A stretch of DNA of 64,000 bases from NCBI RefSeq assembly GCF_014700075.1, contig NZ_JACXBU010000013.1, positions 1 through 64,000 of the forward strand. Reading direction: 5' to 3'. The DNA is from Pseudomonas sp. JM0905a (GTDB taxonomy: Bacteria > Pseudomonadota > Gammaproteobacteria > Pseudomonadales > Pseudomonadaceae). The translations under genes were made by a program, and so were the position numbers. Below the pieces are notes generated by a model. It was not told where the DNA came from. It searched no databases and worked only from the letters and a program-made list of their open reading frames with translations. Below are positions 51,343 through 58,493 of the stretch, piece by piece (position 1 is the stretch's first letter; each line of letters begins with the position of its first letter).

Positions 51343-53715
51343 TTATTCAACTTCTGGATTCCACGTCGCCAATCCTTGGAATTGACGCTGGAGAATACCA
51401 ACGGTTTGCTTTTCAAAAGCCTTAGCCAACTGATCGGGGTTATCTGCATTCCCCTGTACCGTAACGTGTACACCGCCCAAGTTAATATTTTGAGTGGTGT
51501 TTGTCGGCGCTGGCTGCGGAAGCAATGGCGATGGCTGCGGCTGCACAGATTGCTGTAGCCACTTTGGAAGCTCTGCATTCGGCATAGGCTTAGACAGGGA
51601 TTCAATACGCTGCATAAGCTTCTGCGATAGCGTTTCCTTTTCTGTCTCTTCCATTCTAGGAGTGACTTTATCACCGCCGAACATGCGTTGAGCCCACTCC
51701 GTTTTTCCCAATCGTTCCGCAAAAGAAGTGCCGGGATTGGCTTTCGCCGCTTCTACATGGTTATTCACCAGATTAGCGGGAGACTCTTTAAACGCGTCTA
51801 GCGTCATTTTGAATCCGATTTCCCACTTACCATCGGCAATCAAGTGGAGCCCTTCCAGAATCTTATTTACAGCGTTTAGGCTGTCTTGCAGATTCTTGGC
51901 CATTGTGTCGAATACACCGTCCTTCTCCATTTCTTGGAAAATCAGTTTCCAGCCGTTGGCAATATCCCCCACTAGAACGCCTAAGTTACGCGCCAGCGTT
52001 ACCACTTCTGTCAGGATACCGCGTAGGCGTTCGGCGTCTTCTGGAGATAGGAAATCGCTAAAGGCATTTTCCTTGCCGTTTAAATACGCCAGCAGCTCGG
52101 CAGTGGTATTAACAACACCGTCCATGCTATCCAGCAATTTAGCGCCAGCGGAGCCCATCCTTTCAATAAACGGAGTCGCTTCTTTCCAGAGCCTCACCAT
52201 GCTTTCATCAAGCTGTTTACGGCTATTGGCCAACTGACCGTTGTTATGTTGGTAGGCACGTTCAAATGCGGCATTCATCGCATTTGTACGGCGATTTAAG
52301 AAACTCTCATGCGAGTTTCTAGCAACGTCTAGTTTCCCGCCTCGATTCGCTTCTTTTTCAAGCCTTTTACCGAAAGCGGTAAAGAATTTCAGCAATAGGC
52401 CATCTTTGATAAGCCCGGCTTCCATATCATCCGAAAAGCGTTTAGCTGCTTTTTGACCGGACAGCTTCCCGCCGATAGAATCTTGATAAGCAAGCGCTGC
52501 AAGGCGGTTAGAACCCGGCAAGTTTTCGGCAATCTGGGAGCGCATTTCTTCGGCGTAGAGCTGGCCCTTGCTAAGGGACTGACCTACGGCGCGCAAAATC
52601 AACTGCTGGCTTTCCGTAGCAATATTATTGCCCTTGGCAAATTTAAGAAGCCCGCCCAGGAATTCCTGTCCTTGATCGGCATTCATCCCGGCATCCGTCA
52701 TGTTCTGCAAACTGGATGTATACGATGGTGAAAGTTCCTGAGAATTGACGCCCAGATAATCGCTTAAATCGAGGAAGCGTTTATCAGCCGCTTCAATCTT
52801 CGCCTTGTCGTTATTAAAAATGGCGTTGTATTGGCTTTGACGGGCAGCGCCCTTTCCACCAGCTTCAACAGCCTTATCCGTAAAGGATTTGAGGCCCAAC
52901 ACAGCGGCCCCGAAAGCGGCTGCAAGCCCTAGGGAAGCCGTTGTGGCTGCGTTGAAGCCCGACAGCATTCCGCCAATCCCGGCCCCAATACCGCCACCAG
53001 CGCCAGCATGGCCAAATACGCCCATACGACTTGTGATAGGGGCTAGCTTGGCGTGGAGGCGTGCATTGCCACGCTGCATAGCCTGCTCTGCTCTGAGGGC
53101 CGCTACACGGGCACGGCTAGCCGCTGCATTCGTTTGATGCTGGCGTGTCTGGAACTTCTGGGCTTCCTGAGCAATGCGTAGACGTTGGGCTTCCGCCTGT
53201 AAGCTGAACCGCTGCTGTTGCTGGGAATTACGTTGCTCTGCGGCGAGGGTACGGGCATGAGCGAGAGCGGCCTTGTGTTGGCGTTCCTGCAACTTGGCTT
53301 GTAGTTCGTCCAGCTTTAAAGACTGGCCCGACATACGCTGATTCTGGGCGTTCAATTTGGCGCCCATTAGAGCCGCTTTGTGTTGTCTTTCAGCGGCTTT
53401 CGCCTGAGCTTCCGACAACTTCGCTTGTAGAGCATCTGTCTTTAATGCGGCTTGCTGTGCAGCAACTTGGAGCTTACTTTGCGAAAGCAGACTGGCGAAC
53501 TGTTGTTTGGTAAGTTTCGAGTGTTCGGCAATCTGTTTTTGCAAATTAAGCTTGGGGGCAAACCCCATTTTTTGGGATAACGCATCCATACGCTTACCAA
53601 ATGCGAGCATCTGGCGTTCAGCTTTTTGCATCATGGATAGGAAAGCGGTAAGGGATCGGTAGTCCGTTTTAAATTGTAAACTACCGTATAACCGTGCAAT
53701 TTCGCGTTCTAACAT
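51343..53715 (-). CDS. Phage tail tape-measure protein
   Basis: This 790-residue protein is the length ruler and assembly scaffold of siphovirus/myovirus tails. Residues 60-215 form a long coiled coil with two near-repeats built on LQAKLxExQ..ERQHKAAL. A glycine/alanine-rich hydrophobic zone at about 240-285 (AGAGGGIGAGIGG, LGLAAAFGAAVLGLKSF) precedes the tape-measure domain at about 290-480 (RQSQYNAIFNNDKAK, GQLYAEEMRSQIAENLPG). The C-terminus is helical and ends in a Pro/Gln-rich tail. Three small genes upstream are in the position of tail chaperones. No tail tube, sheath or baseplate gene is present, which is abnormal for a tail module. Confidence 0.87.
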   Translation of the reverse strand: MLEREIARLYGSLQFKTDYRSLTAFLSMMQKAERQMLAFGKRMDALSQKMGFAPKLNLQKQIAEHSKLTKQQFASLLSQSKLQVAAQQAALKTDALQAKLSEAQAKAAERQHKAALMGAKLNAQNQRMSGQSLKLDELQAKLQERQHKAALAHARTLAAEQRNSQQQQRFSLQAEAQRLRIAQEAQKFQTRQHQTNAAASRARVAALRAEQAMQRGNARLHAKLAPITSRMGVFGHAGAGGGIGAGIGGMLSGFNAATTASLGLAAAFGAAVLGLKSFTDKAVEAGGKGAARQSQYNAIFNNDKAKIEAADKRFLDLSDYLGVNSQELSPSYTSSLQNMTDAGMNADQGQEFLGGLLKFAKGNNIATESQQLILRAVGQSLSKGQLYAEEMRSQIAENLPGSNRLAALAYQDSIGGKLSGQKAAKRFSDDMEAGLIKDGLLLKFFTAFGKRLEKEANRGGKLDVARNSHESFLNRRTNAMNAAFERAYQHNNGQLANSRKQLDESMVRLWKEATPFIERMGSAGAKLLDSMDGVVNTTAELLAYLNGKENAFSDFLSPEDAERLRGILTEVVTLARNLGVLVGDIANGWKLIFQEMEKDGVFDTMAKNLQDSLNAVNKILEGLHLIADGKWEIGFKMTLDAFKESPANLVNNHVEAAKANPGTSFAERLGKTEWAQRMFGGDKVTPRMEETEKETLSQKLMQRIESLSKPMPNAELPKWLQQSVQPQPSPLLPQPAPTNTTQNINLGGVHVTVQGNADNPDQLAKAFEKQTVGILQRQFQGLATWNPEVE

Positions 53716-53718
53716 GAA

Positions 53719-53958
53719 TCACTCCTTCAAATAAGCTTGGAGAGCCTGATGAATGATGGCCTGACGTAGTTTTAACGGCCATCCATGCATATCGACCTCA
53801 ATAGCTGCTAGCCAATCCCCCACATTGTCGAAGTCGAACAGATTCGGCAGGGAAGCGGATTTATTAATTTCAGAAACATAAACGCCGGATTTCTCCGGCG
53901 TCTTGTCTAATGTGTCGGGAGCGTAGCGTTCCCTTAAAATACGTTCTGTCGCGTCCAT
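53719..53958 (-). CDS. Small protein in the position of tail-assembly chaperone 2
   Basis: This 79-residue protein (MDATERILRERYAPDTLDK to QAIIHQALQAYLKE) ends 3 bp before the tape-measure start. Its ATG follows the stop of the 157-residue gene after one base (TAATATG), and AGGAA lies about nine bases upstream, so re-initiation is likely. A longer TTG-initiated frame overlaps the upstream gene by 23 bp, but reaching it by slippage would need +1 or -2 rather than the usual -1. By position and size it corresponds to the GT-type partner of the tape measure. Sequence similarity to known chaperones is not evident. Confidence 0.7.
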   Translation of the reverse strand: MDATERILRERYAPDTLDKTPEKSGVYVSEINKSASLPNLFDFDNVGDWLAAIEVDMHGWPLKLRQAIIHQALQAYLKE

Positions 53959-53959
53959 A

Positions 53960-54433
53960 TTATTCAGTTTCCTGTAGTCCAAGGGCCGCCATCACTTCGC
54001 GGCGAGCCTCTGCTAGTTCCGCTTCTTCGCGGGCAATACGTGCGGCTTCCTGTTCACGCTTTTTACGTTCAACAGAGCGGGCCGCTTCAATTTCAATAAG
54101 CTGTTTAAGCTGGGCGTCGATTTCGGCACGATAGGCGGCCTCTACATCAGCGGCGATAACAGCCCTTTCCTTGTCTTGGGTCTTCTGCGGCTTGTACAGG
54201 TGGAATTCAATCCACGGGGTTACAGTTCCGTAAATCATCGGTTGAACTTCGGACGGCGTGTAACCAGCTTTACGCTTCTCTGCGTAAAGCTCCAGACTAT
54301 GGGCAATGCTGTCGGGCATAAACTTCTCTAACGCCGTCAGCGTGCCAAATTCGGGAAGGTTAAACTCATATTCCGAATGAGCGATTGCAATACGGCTGTC
54401 TAGTTCTGCTTGGGAAAATTCTGGGATATTCAT
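53960..54433 (-). CDS. Protein in the position of tail-assembly chaperone 1
   Basis: This 157-residue protein has an N-terminal half with ordered character (MNIPEFSQAELDSRIAIAHSEYEFNLPEFGTLTALEKFMPDSI) and a C-terminal half that is a charged helix (KKREQEAARIAREEAELAEARREVMAAL). Two consecutive small genes immediately before a tape-measure gene are the near-universal arrangement of tail chaperones (lambda G/GT type). The assignment is positional; I do not recognise the sequence family. Confidence 0.7.
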   Translation of the reverse strand: MNIPEFSQAELDSRIAIAHSEYEFNLPEFGTLTALEKFMPDSIAHSLELYAEKRKAGYTPSEVQPMIYGTVTPWIEFHLYKPQKTQDKERAVIAADVEAAYRAEIDAQLKQLIEIEAARSVERKKREQEAARIAREEAELAEARREVMAALGLQETE

Positions 54434-54447
54434 ATTTTGTTTTTCCT

Positions 54448-54651
54448 TTAAATCAATGTTGGGGTGAATTCGCTAGTCGCAATCCATTGGAAGCGTCTGC
54501 GTTCATGTAATTTTTCAAATTGAGCGGCTACAACAGCATTCACTGGCACGACGGAGAAACCTTCTCTCATTACGTCTGGGGCATTCAGCAACCAAACCAA
54601 TCCCGTGAAATAAAGGCTCTTGTAGCAGAGCAAATACGGCTTAAGAGTCAT
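54448..54651 (-). CDS. Small protein, member of a four-gene similar set
   Basis: This 67-residue protein reads MTLKPYLLCYKSLYFTGLVWLL, then FSVVPVNAVVAAQFEKLHERRRF. It shares with its three neighbours the layout 'YLL.....hydrophobic strand' followed by '(F/Y)xVVPxNxxxxxxFxxL'. Its start overlaps the upstream gene's stop by one base (TAATG), so the two are coupled. The function is unknown. Confidence 0.68.
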   Translation of the reverse strand: MTLKPYLLCYKSLYFTGLVWLLNAPDVMREGFSVVPVNAVVAAQFEKLHERRRFQWIATSEFTPTLI

Positions 54652-54923
54652 TAGGCCACCAGTCTTAACACTGGCCGTTTATCTTCAATTTCCAGTTCAT
54701 CTGCTGGCACTCCGTGATCTGGATAGAAACGTTCTTTCAGCCAGACGTACATAGCCAGCTCCATCGAGTTGATTGGCACAACTTCCAACTTTGTTCCAAA
54801 CGGGAGGCCAGCCGGTTTAATCATTTCGTCTATGTCTTTAATCGAGTGGCTGCCGTTTACTACCAATAACGTGATGTACCGGTGTAAAGCGGAGCAATAC
54901 AACAAGTAATGCGTTTTCTTCAT
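54651..54923 (-). CDS. Small protein, member of a four-gene similar set
   Basis: This 90-residue protein reads MKKTHYLLYCSALHRYITLLVVNGS, then TKLEVVPINSMELAMYVWLKERF and an acidic/basic tail. The 'VVPINSxELAMYVWLKE' segment is close to 'VVPVNAVVAAQFEKLHE' in the next gene, suggesting duplication and divergence. The ribosome site is GGAGTAACA. The role is unknown; a structural or decoration role would fit the tape-measure operon. Confidence 0.7.
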   Translation of the reverse strand: MKKTHYLLYCSALHRYITLLVVNGSHSIKDIDEMIKPAGLPFGTKLEVVPINSMELAMYVWLKERFYPDHGVPADELEIEDKRPVLRLVA

Positions 54924-55063
54924 TGTTACTCCAAGATAGTCGGGGAAACGCCGAATTCCGGGAATAGGATCAGCGTCATACGTGGGATGTAGGGGATTAA
55001 AAGTTGCAATTGATAGCTGGGGGTGGCTTGCAATATTTATAGGGCTACAGGCCAGGAATTGTG

Positions 55064-55480
55064 TTAGCGGGAGAATTCCGCCAAATAGGCACGGGCTGCG
55101 ACAATACCTGTCTGAAAAGCATCATCAAGATTGTATTCATCGGCTCCGGGATTGAATCTGAGCCAATCGCGGATAGTGGCGTAACGATCTTCTGTCAGGG
55201 GAGGAACTTGCGGAGCCCGATAGTTAAACCGTTTCGGTTCCACTTTCGCGGACCTGCCATTTACTAACTGATCGTGAGTGTATTCAGAGCGAGCCATTAA
55301 ATCGCCAATGTCCATCAGAGCATCGGGATTGTTGGCCATCCACTTGTAATACACGTTCAGGGCTTTATCACTGGCCTTTACGAATTTTTTGATTCGGGAG
55401 CCCTGTGGAGAGTAGCTGGTACATACAACATCGATTATTAAATTACTGGCTGTGTTAACCACAAAATAATTGTTTGCCAT
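55064..55480 (-). CDS. Protein of unknown function, member of a four-gene similar set
   Basis: This 138-residue protein begins MANNYFVVNTASNLIIDVVCTSYS and then has KKFVKASDKALNVYYKWMANN, the same two-block layout as the other small genes. A longer C-terminal extension follows (YTHDQLVNGRSAKVEPKRFNYRAPQVPPLTEDRYATIRDWLRF). The basic, proline-rich extension could bind a partner. No family is recognised. It lies about 140 bp upstream of the 90-residue gene within the leftward operon. Confidence 0.7.
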   Translation of the reverse strand: MANNYFVVNTASNLIIDVVCTSYSPQGSRIKKFVKASDKALNVYYKWMANNPDALMDIGDLMARSEYTHDQLVNGRSAKVEPKRFNYRAPQVPPLTEDRYATIRDWLRFNPGADEYNLDDAFQTGIVAARAYLAEFSR

Positions 55481-55546
55481 CGTCGGCGGTTCCTTTGTTT
55501 AAGCGTTTGCATGGGAATTTCTCATAATAAATTTGTGATGGATGGA

Positions 55547-55747
55547 TTAGATGTAATTGGGGATAAGTTCGTTAAGATGGGGTTCAGGGTTTCCAGCTTC
55601 TACAGCATCGACATAACAAGTTAGCAGAACGGAATCAGCTAATACATACAGCGTTGATTCTGTGCTAAACGGCGGGGTAGATCGTTGTATGCTTCTGAAT
55701 ACGCGTCCCGTAGAACGCTCTACCACTAAATACCAAAGCGGCGTCAT
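55547..55747 (-). CDS. Small protein, member of a four-gene similar set
   Basis: This 66-residue protein reads MTPLWYLVVERSTGRVFRSIQ, then TLYVLADSVLLTCYVDAVEAG, the two-block layout of the neighbouring small proteins. Its ATG overlaps the stop of the 61-residue zinc-finger gene (ATGA), showing coupled translation. The function is unknown. Confidence 0.68.
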   Translation of the reverse strand: MTPLWYLVVERSTGRVFRSIQRSTPPFSTESTLYVLADSVLLTCYVDAVEAGNPEPHLNELIPNYI

Positions 55748-55929
55748 GCTGTAACCGCCTGCGATTCTTCAAACTGGCGGATAATTTCCGCCTCAGCGGC
55801 TAGCTTGCGTTGGCGTTGTTCGTGACGGAACATCTTTACTTGGCAATACGTGGAGCAATACTTGCGGGTACTGCGTTTGGCGAGTACGGGTTTACCACAA
55901 CACTCGCAGGTTTTAACTACGATGGCCAT
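55744..55929 (-). CDS. 61-residue zinc-finger protein, first gene of the leftward operon
   Basis: This 61-residue protein has a zinc motif CECCGKPVLAKRSTRKYCSTYC followed by a basic helix (QVKMFRHEQRQRKLAAEAEII). The motif has the same CxxC-x12-YCxxxC layout as two downstream genes. A near-ideal ribosome site (ACAGGAGGCCCG) precedes the ATG at 55929. As the first gene of the operon it may regulate it; that is inference. Confidence 0.76.
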   Translation of the reverse strand: MAIVVKTCECCGKPVLAKRSTRKYCSTYCQVKMFRHEQRQRKLAAEAEIIRQFEESQAVTA

Positions 55930-55984
55930 CGGGCCTCCTGTGTGAATTTATTAAGTTGAATTTGTATAAAACTCGGACGAACAA

Positions 55985-56281
55985 AAAAGGCACATTTCTG
56001 TGCCTTAGTTGCTATCCCTAGGGATGCCGACTATTCCGAGTCTGCTACGGTTTGGAGTTTGTGCCAGTTGCGGCCCCAACTACTGGCGGGAGTTGGCGAA
56101 AGGGAATGAATTGCCCTTGACCTCCTGTTTTCCAACCAACACGAACAGGAACGTGCTCCAATCGGCGTGAGGACCGTGGTTGTAAATTCAATTTTAAGAA
56201 GATTGGCAGAGTTGCCAGATACAGCGGAGAGAGGAAGTAGAGCGAGGGGTTAAAGCTGAACTTATTTTTCCTTACCTTGTA
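55985..56281 (-). ncRNA. Candidate ~295-nt structured RNA or untranslated leader
   Basis: Leftward transcription from the extended -10 at 56287-56295 would begin near 56281 and meet an intrinsic terminator at 55986-56006 after about 295 nt with no open frame of note. The interval contains a bulged hairpin (GCCAGTAGTTG..CAACTGGC) and ATCCCTAGGGAT. It could be a regulatory RNA of the element or a leader with attenuation of the downstream operon. The promoter and terminator are seen; the RNA itself is inferred. Confidence 0.42.
55986..56006 (-). terminator. Intrinsic terminator upstream of the leftward operon
   Basis: On the minus strand AAGGCACA-GAAA-TGTGCCTT followed by TTTTGT: an 8-bp perfect stem with a GAAA loop and U-tract. 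It lies 57 bp before the first gene of the tape-measure operon, so that operon needs a later promoter or antitermination. Confidence 0.82.
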
Positions 56282-56286
56282 CTAGA

Positions 56287-56295
56287 ATTATACCA
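56287..56295 (-). promoter_or_regulatory. Extended -10 promoter (TGGTATAAT)
   Basis: On the minus strand the sequence TGGTATAAT gives a perfect extended -10 element. It lies in the most AT-rich part of the element. No good -35 is at the expected distance, which is normal for extended -10 promoters. Confidence 0.6.
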
Positions 56296-56627
56296 CGGAT
56301 TTCATATATTACTAGTGGTAAATTGCACTTTTACGCAAACTTTACATTAAATGTCGCAATTGCATAAGTTTAGTTTTACTACCTGTGTTAAACGCTGTCT
56401 GGAGAGTTTAATAATTATTAAATCCCTCTTGGAAATGGGTTTGAAGAAACTCTGGATAAAGCTGTCCTAAGCTCGGCCATACACATCGTGTCACCCTGCG
56501 GCAACTGTGCTTCGACCAAACTTAGGCTCTATTCCAGATTTTCAAACAAACCCTGCCCGCCAGCGCTTCCGGGGAAGCCCTCTCTTGGAAATTGGGATGT
56601 GAGAATTCGGCCAATTGGCCTCCGACA

Positions 56628-56870
56628 TCAGAGCGGGCGTCTGTATCGGCTGGGATGGGGTTTAAGCAACTTCACCCACCTTGGCGGCTTTCCGACGATT
56701 GCTGTCAGCCTGATCCGGTTCCGCCTTTCAAGCTCCGGCTGGGGCACATCTACCAGTCTTCCCCATGCGGGGAATCTCTCCCCCATTCCATCAACACCCG
56801 ACCCGTTACTATCCCGAAAGGTGCTGCGGCCAGCCCACGCACATTGTAGGCCGGACTGCGCATTATACAC
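56628..56870 (-). CDS. Possible small Ash-like phage protein
   Basis: A GTG-initiated frame of 80 residues (VYNAQSGLQCAWAGRSTFR..) contains RRNRIRLTAIVGKPPRWVKLL. It resembles, weakly and from memory, the Ash family encoded near immunity RNAs in P4-like satellites, and similar peptides annotated in Pseudomonas islands. It starts 34 bp downstream of the integrase stop. Arg/Pro-rich composition and no clear ribosome site leave open that this is a non-coding structured region instead. Confidence 0.35.
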   Translation of the reverse strand: MYNAQSGLQCAWAGRSTFRDSNGSGVDGMGERFPAWGRLVDVPQPELERRNRIRLTAIVGKPPRWVKLLKPHPSRYRRPL

Positions 56871-56903
56871 GTCATTTAAAGCCCGTCAATTATGTTGGCA
56901 CGC

Positions 56904-58436
56904 TTATTGCTTGGCGGCGTACCCATCCCGTGTCAGCATGACGGCCTTCTGATCGGCCTCGCTCCATAGCTTGAGATTGCCGGTACGGCGGTCGATCCCC
57001 TGATACGTCCACTTCCGTTCGCCATGCGTTATCGATCCGTCTGGGGCCACTGTGATTGTGTAGCCGACTCCCTTTAACAGTGCGTTCATCTTCTCCGGGT
57101 CGCTCTCCAGCGTGACGGACAGCTCTTTAACTAGCGATTTCTCCCGGATCGGGCTTGGAGCATCTACCGTGCGTTCCTGTACCAACAATTCGGCCTGTAG
57201 AGCATCCTGCTTCGACTTCACGTCGCCCAATTGCTCCAGTAGCTCCGGCATATCATCCACGGCCATGAGTGCCTTGGTAAGCCTGCGGGCCTGTGCCCCC
57301 AAGGTTTCCAACTCCCCCCGTATCTCAATCACACGCTTCTGACTCTTCGACAGGTTTTGTTCACGGCGGGCCTGCTGAATGAACGCGCTCTGTGTCTGCC
57401 TACGGACGTAATCGAACACACCTTTAGGGATGCATTTGGTATTTGTGCAAAGGGCTTCCCGGAGCCGCTGGCGAGATAGGCACCGCAGGGAATGGGGTAC
57501 ACCGTCTTTGTTCTGGATGATGAAATTACCCCCGCAGTCGGCACACTTCACCAGCCCCACAAGCAGATGCTTGGATGTCCGGCGATGGGCTTGTGTCTTC
57601 GCCTTTTCCTTCTGCTTCTGTGCCCGAAAGAACAGCTCTTTATCGATGATGGGCGGGTATGCGTCGGGGATGTCCGTCCCTTCAAGCTCCGGGTTATCGC
57701 CGTTGTAGGTCCAGTGCCCGATAGCTGCCGTATTCCTTAACCAGCCTTCCACCGTGGGGCCGCTGCACTTCGCCAATTCAGCTACACCGGACAATCGCAG
57801 ACGGCGGGCAATCGCATTTTTACCAACGCCAGACACGTACAGCGTGAAGGCTTCCCGGACATGTTCGGCAATGTGCGGAATGATTTCACCTGACGTAGTG
57901 AGCCATATCGGCGTGTTCCGTACCGTGGCCTTACCATCGCGGGCTGCCTTAATACGTTTTACGTAAGCTGCTTTCACCATCCTTTGAAGGTTCTTGGAAT
58001 ACTGGTGAGCCTGCTGGAGCTGTACCGACAGCAACAGAGCTTGGCCGTTGAACTGAGCCGATTCGTCGTATGTAACGCCATCGTGCAAGGTGTGCAGCTT
58101 CACACCCGCCCGGAGAATGGGCCTGATGATTTGCTCTTCCATATCCCACATGGGCAAGCGCCCTGCCCGGTCGATGTGTTCCAGTAGAACAACCTCCCCC
58201 GCTTGGATGTGACCAGCCTTAATGGCCGCTAGCAGCTTCGCCATCCCGCCCCCTTCTTCAAGGTGTTCAGCGTGGAAGCCAGACCGCCCTAGGTCACGGA
58301 ACTGGAAGGACGACAACTCATAGTCGGGATGTGCCCGCAACCAATCGGCAACGCGGGTATCCTGCCGTTCCAGACTGGAGCCGTGCTGTTGCTTGTCGCT
58401 GGAGAAGCGAACGTAGGAATGCGCGATTTTCTTCAT
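56904..58436 (-). CDS. Large serine integrase of the element
   Basis: This 510-residue protein has an N-terminal catalytic domain (AHSYVRFSSDKQQHGSSLERQ; Ser12 in YVRFS) with RDLGRSGFHAE and 'VVLLEHIDRAGRL'. A recombinase domain follows (KCSGPTVEGWLRNTAAIGHW), then a zinc-ribbon with Cys pairs (VKCADCGGNF, LRCLSR, CTNTKC) and a coiled coil (ELETLGAQARRLTKALMAVDD) near the C-terminus. This is the order of phiC31/Bxb1-type integrases. I chose the ATG at 58436 (MKKIAHSYVRF), because the longer frame runs antisense through the host FKBP gene. The start lies 57 bp from the attR core, the usual placement. It mediates the integration described for the element; excision normally needs a directionality factor, and none was recognised. 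Confidence 0.92.
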   Translation of the reverse strand: MKKIAHSYVRFSSDKQQHGSSLERQDTRVADWLRAHPDYELSSFQFRDLGRSGFHAEHLEEGGGMAKLLAAIKAGHIQAGEVVLLEHIDRAGRLPMWDMEEQIIRPILRAGVKLHTLHDGVTYDESAQFNGQALLLSVQLQQAHQYSKNLQRMVKAAYVKRIKAARDGKATVRNTPIWLTTSGEIIPHIAEHVREAFTLYVSGVGKNAIARRLRLSGVAELAKCSGPTVEGWLRNTAAIGHWTYNGDNPELEGTDIPDAYPPIIDKELFFRAQKQKEKAKTQAHRRTSKHLLVGLVKCADCGGNFIIQNKDGVPHSLRCLSRQRLREALCTNTKCIPKGVFDYVRRQTQSAFIQQARREQNLSKSQKRVIEIRGELETLGAQARRLTKALMAVDDMPELLEQLGDVKSKQDALQAELLVQERTVDAPSPIREKSLVKELSVTLESDPEKMNALLKGVGYTITVAPDGSITHGERKWTYQGIDRRTGNLKLWSEADQKAVMLTRDGYAAKQ

Positions 58437-58488
58437 GGGGCCGGGTCCGTAGGGTGGAACGGCCTTTAGTGTAACATTCGAAGAAGCA

Positions 58489-58493
58489 GGGAC
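58489..58493 (+). other. attR core (GGGAC)
   Basis: AAGAAGCAGGGAC|ATCGGCCTGATG marks the element/host boundary. Host sequence resumes at 58494 with ATCGGCCTGATGGGC, restoring the FKBP frame after GGGAC. The direct repeat TGTAACATT occurs just inside both ends (46468-46476 and 58470-58478). Confidence 0.85.

Larger units (their letters stand above)
46455..58493. mobile_element. 12.0-kb serine-integrase element inserted in an FKBP gene, carrying a tail tape-measure operon
   Basis: The boundaries are fixed by reconstruction of the interrupted FKBP frame. The element is visibly lower in GC than the flanks, and its integrase starts 57 bp from the right end. Contents from left to right are: a coiled-coil/zinc-ribbon protein (+), a small serine recombinase (-), a 2-TM protein (+), and then leftward genes. 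The leftward genes are a small membrane protein, a putative HNH-like zinc-finger protein, a 52-residue zinc finger, a membrane-anchored coiled coil, a tape measure, two chaperone-position genes, four small similar proteins, a 61-residue zinc finger and the integrase. No capsid, portal, terminase, tail tube, lysis, replication or repressor gene was recognised. It may be a phage satellite, a heavily reduced prophage or an unrecognised virus type. Confidence 0.9.

Noticed and set aside
53719-53982. Programmed -1 frameshift joining the two chaperone-position genes
   Set aside because: The second frame is offset by +1 (or -2), and an ATG with AGGAA upstream follows the first stop by one base, so ordinary re-initiation is simpler. 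A -2 event as in Mu is not excluded.
56488-56952. A 154-codon rightward frame between the element's promoter region and integrase
   Set aside because: It overlaps the integrase 3' end in antisense, has no ribosome site, and its sequence looks like the mirror of the Ash-like frame.
46468-58478. TGTAACATT as the attachment core of the element
   Set aside because: Using it would not restore the FKBP frame; the GGGAC core does so exactly, with a sensible protein sequence across the junction.
46455-58493. The element as a complete tailed prophage
   Set aside because: Apart from the tape measure and two positional chaperones, no virion, packaging, lysis or replication gene is recognisable in 12 kb.
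46455-58493. Insertion into a tRNA gene
   Set aside because: Neither junction resembles a tRNA 3' end; both lie in FKBP coding sequence.
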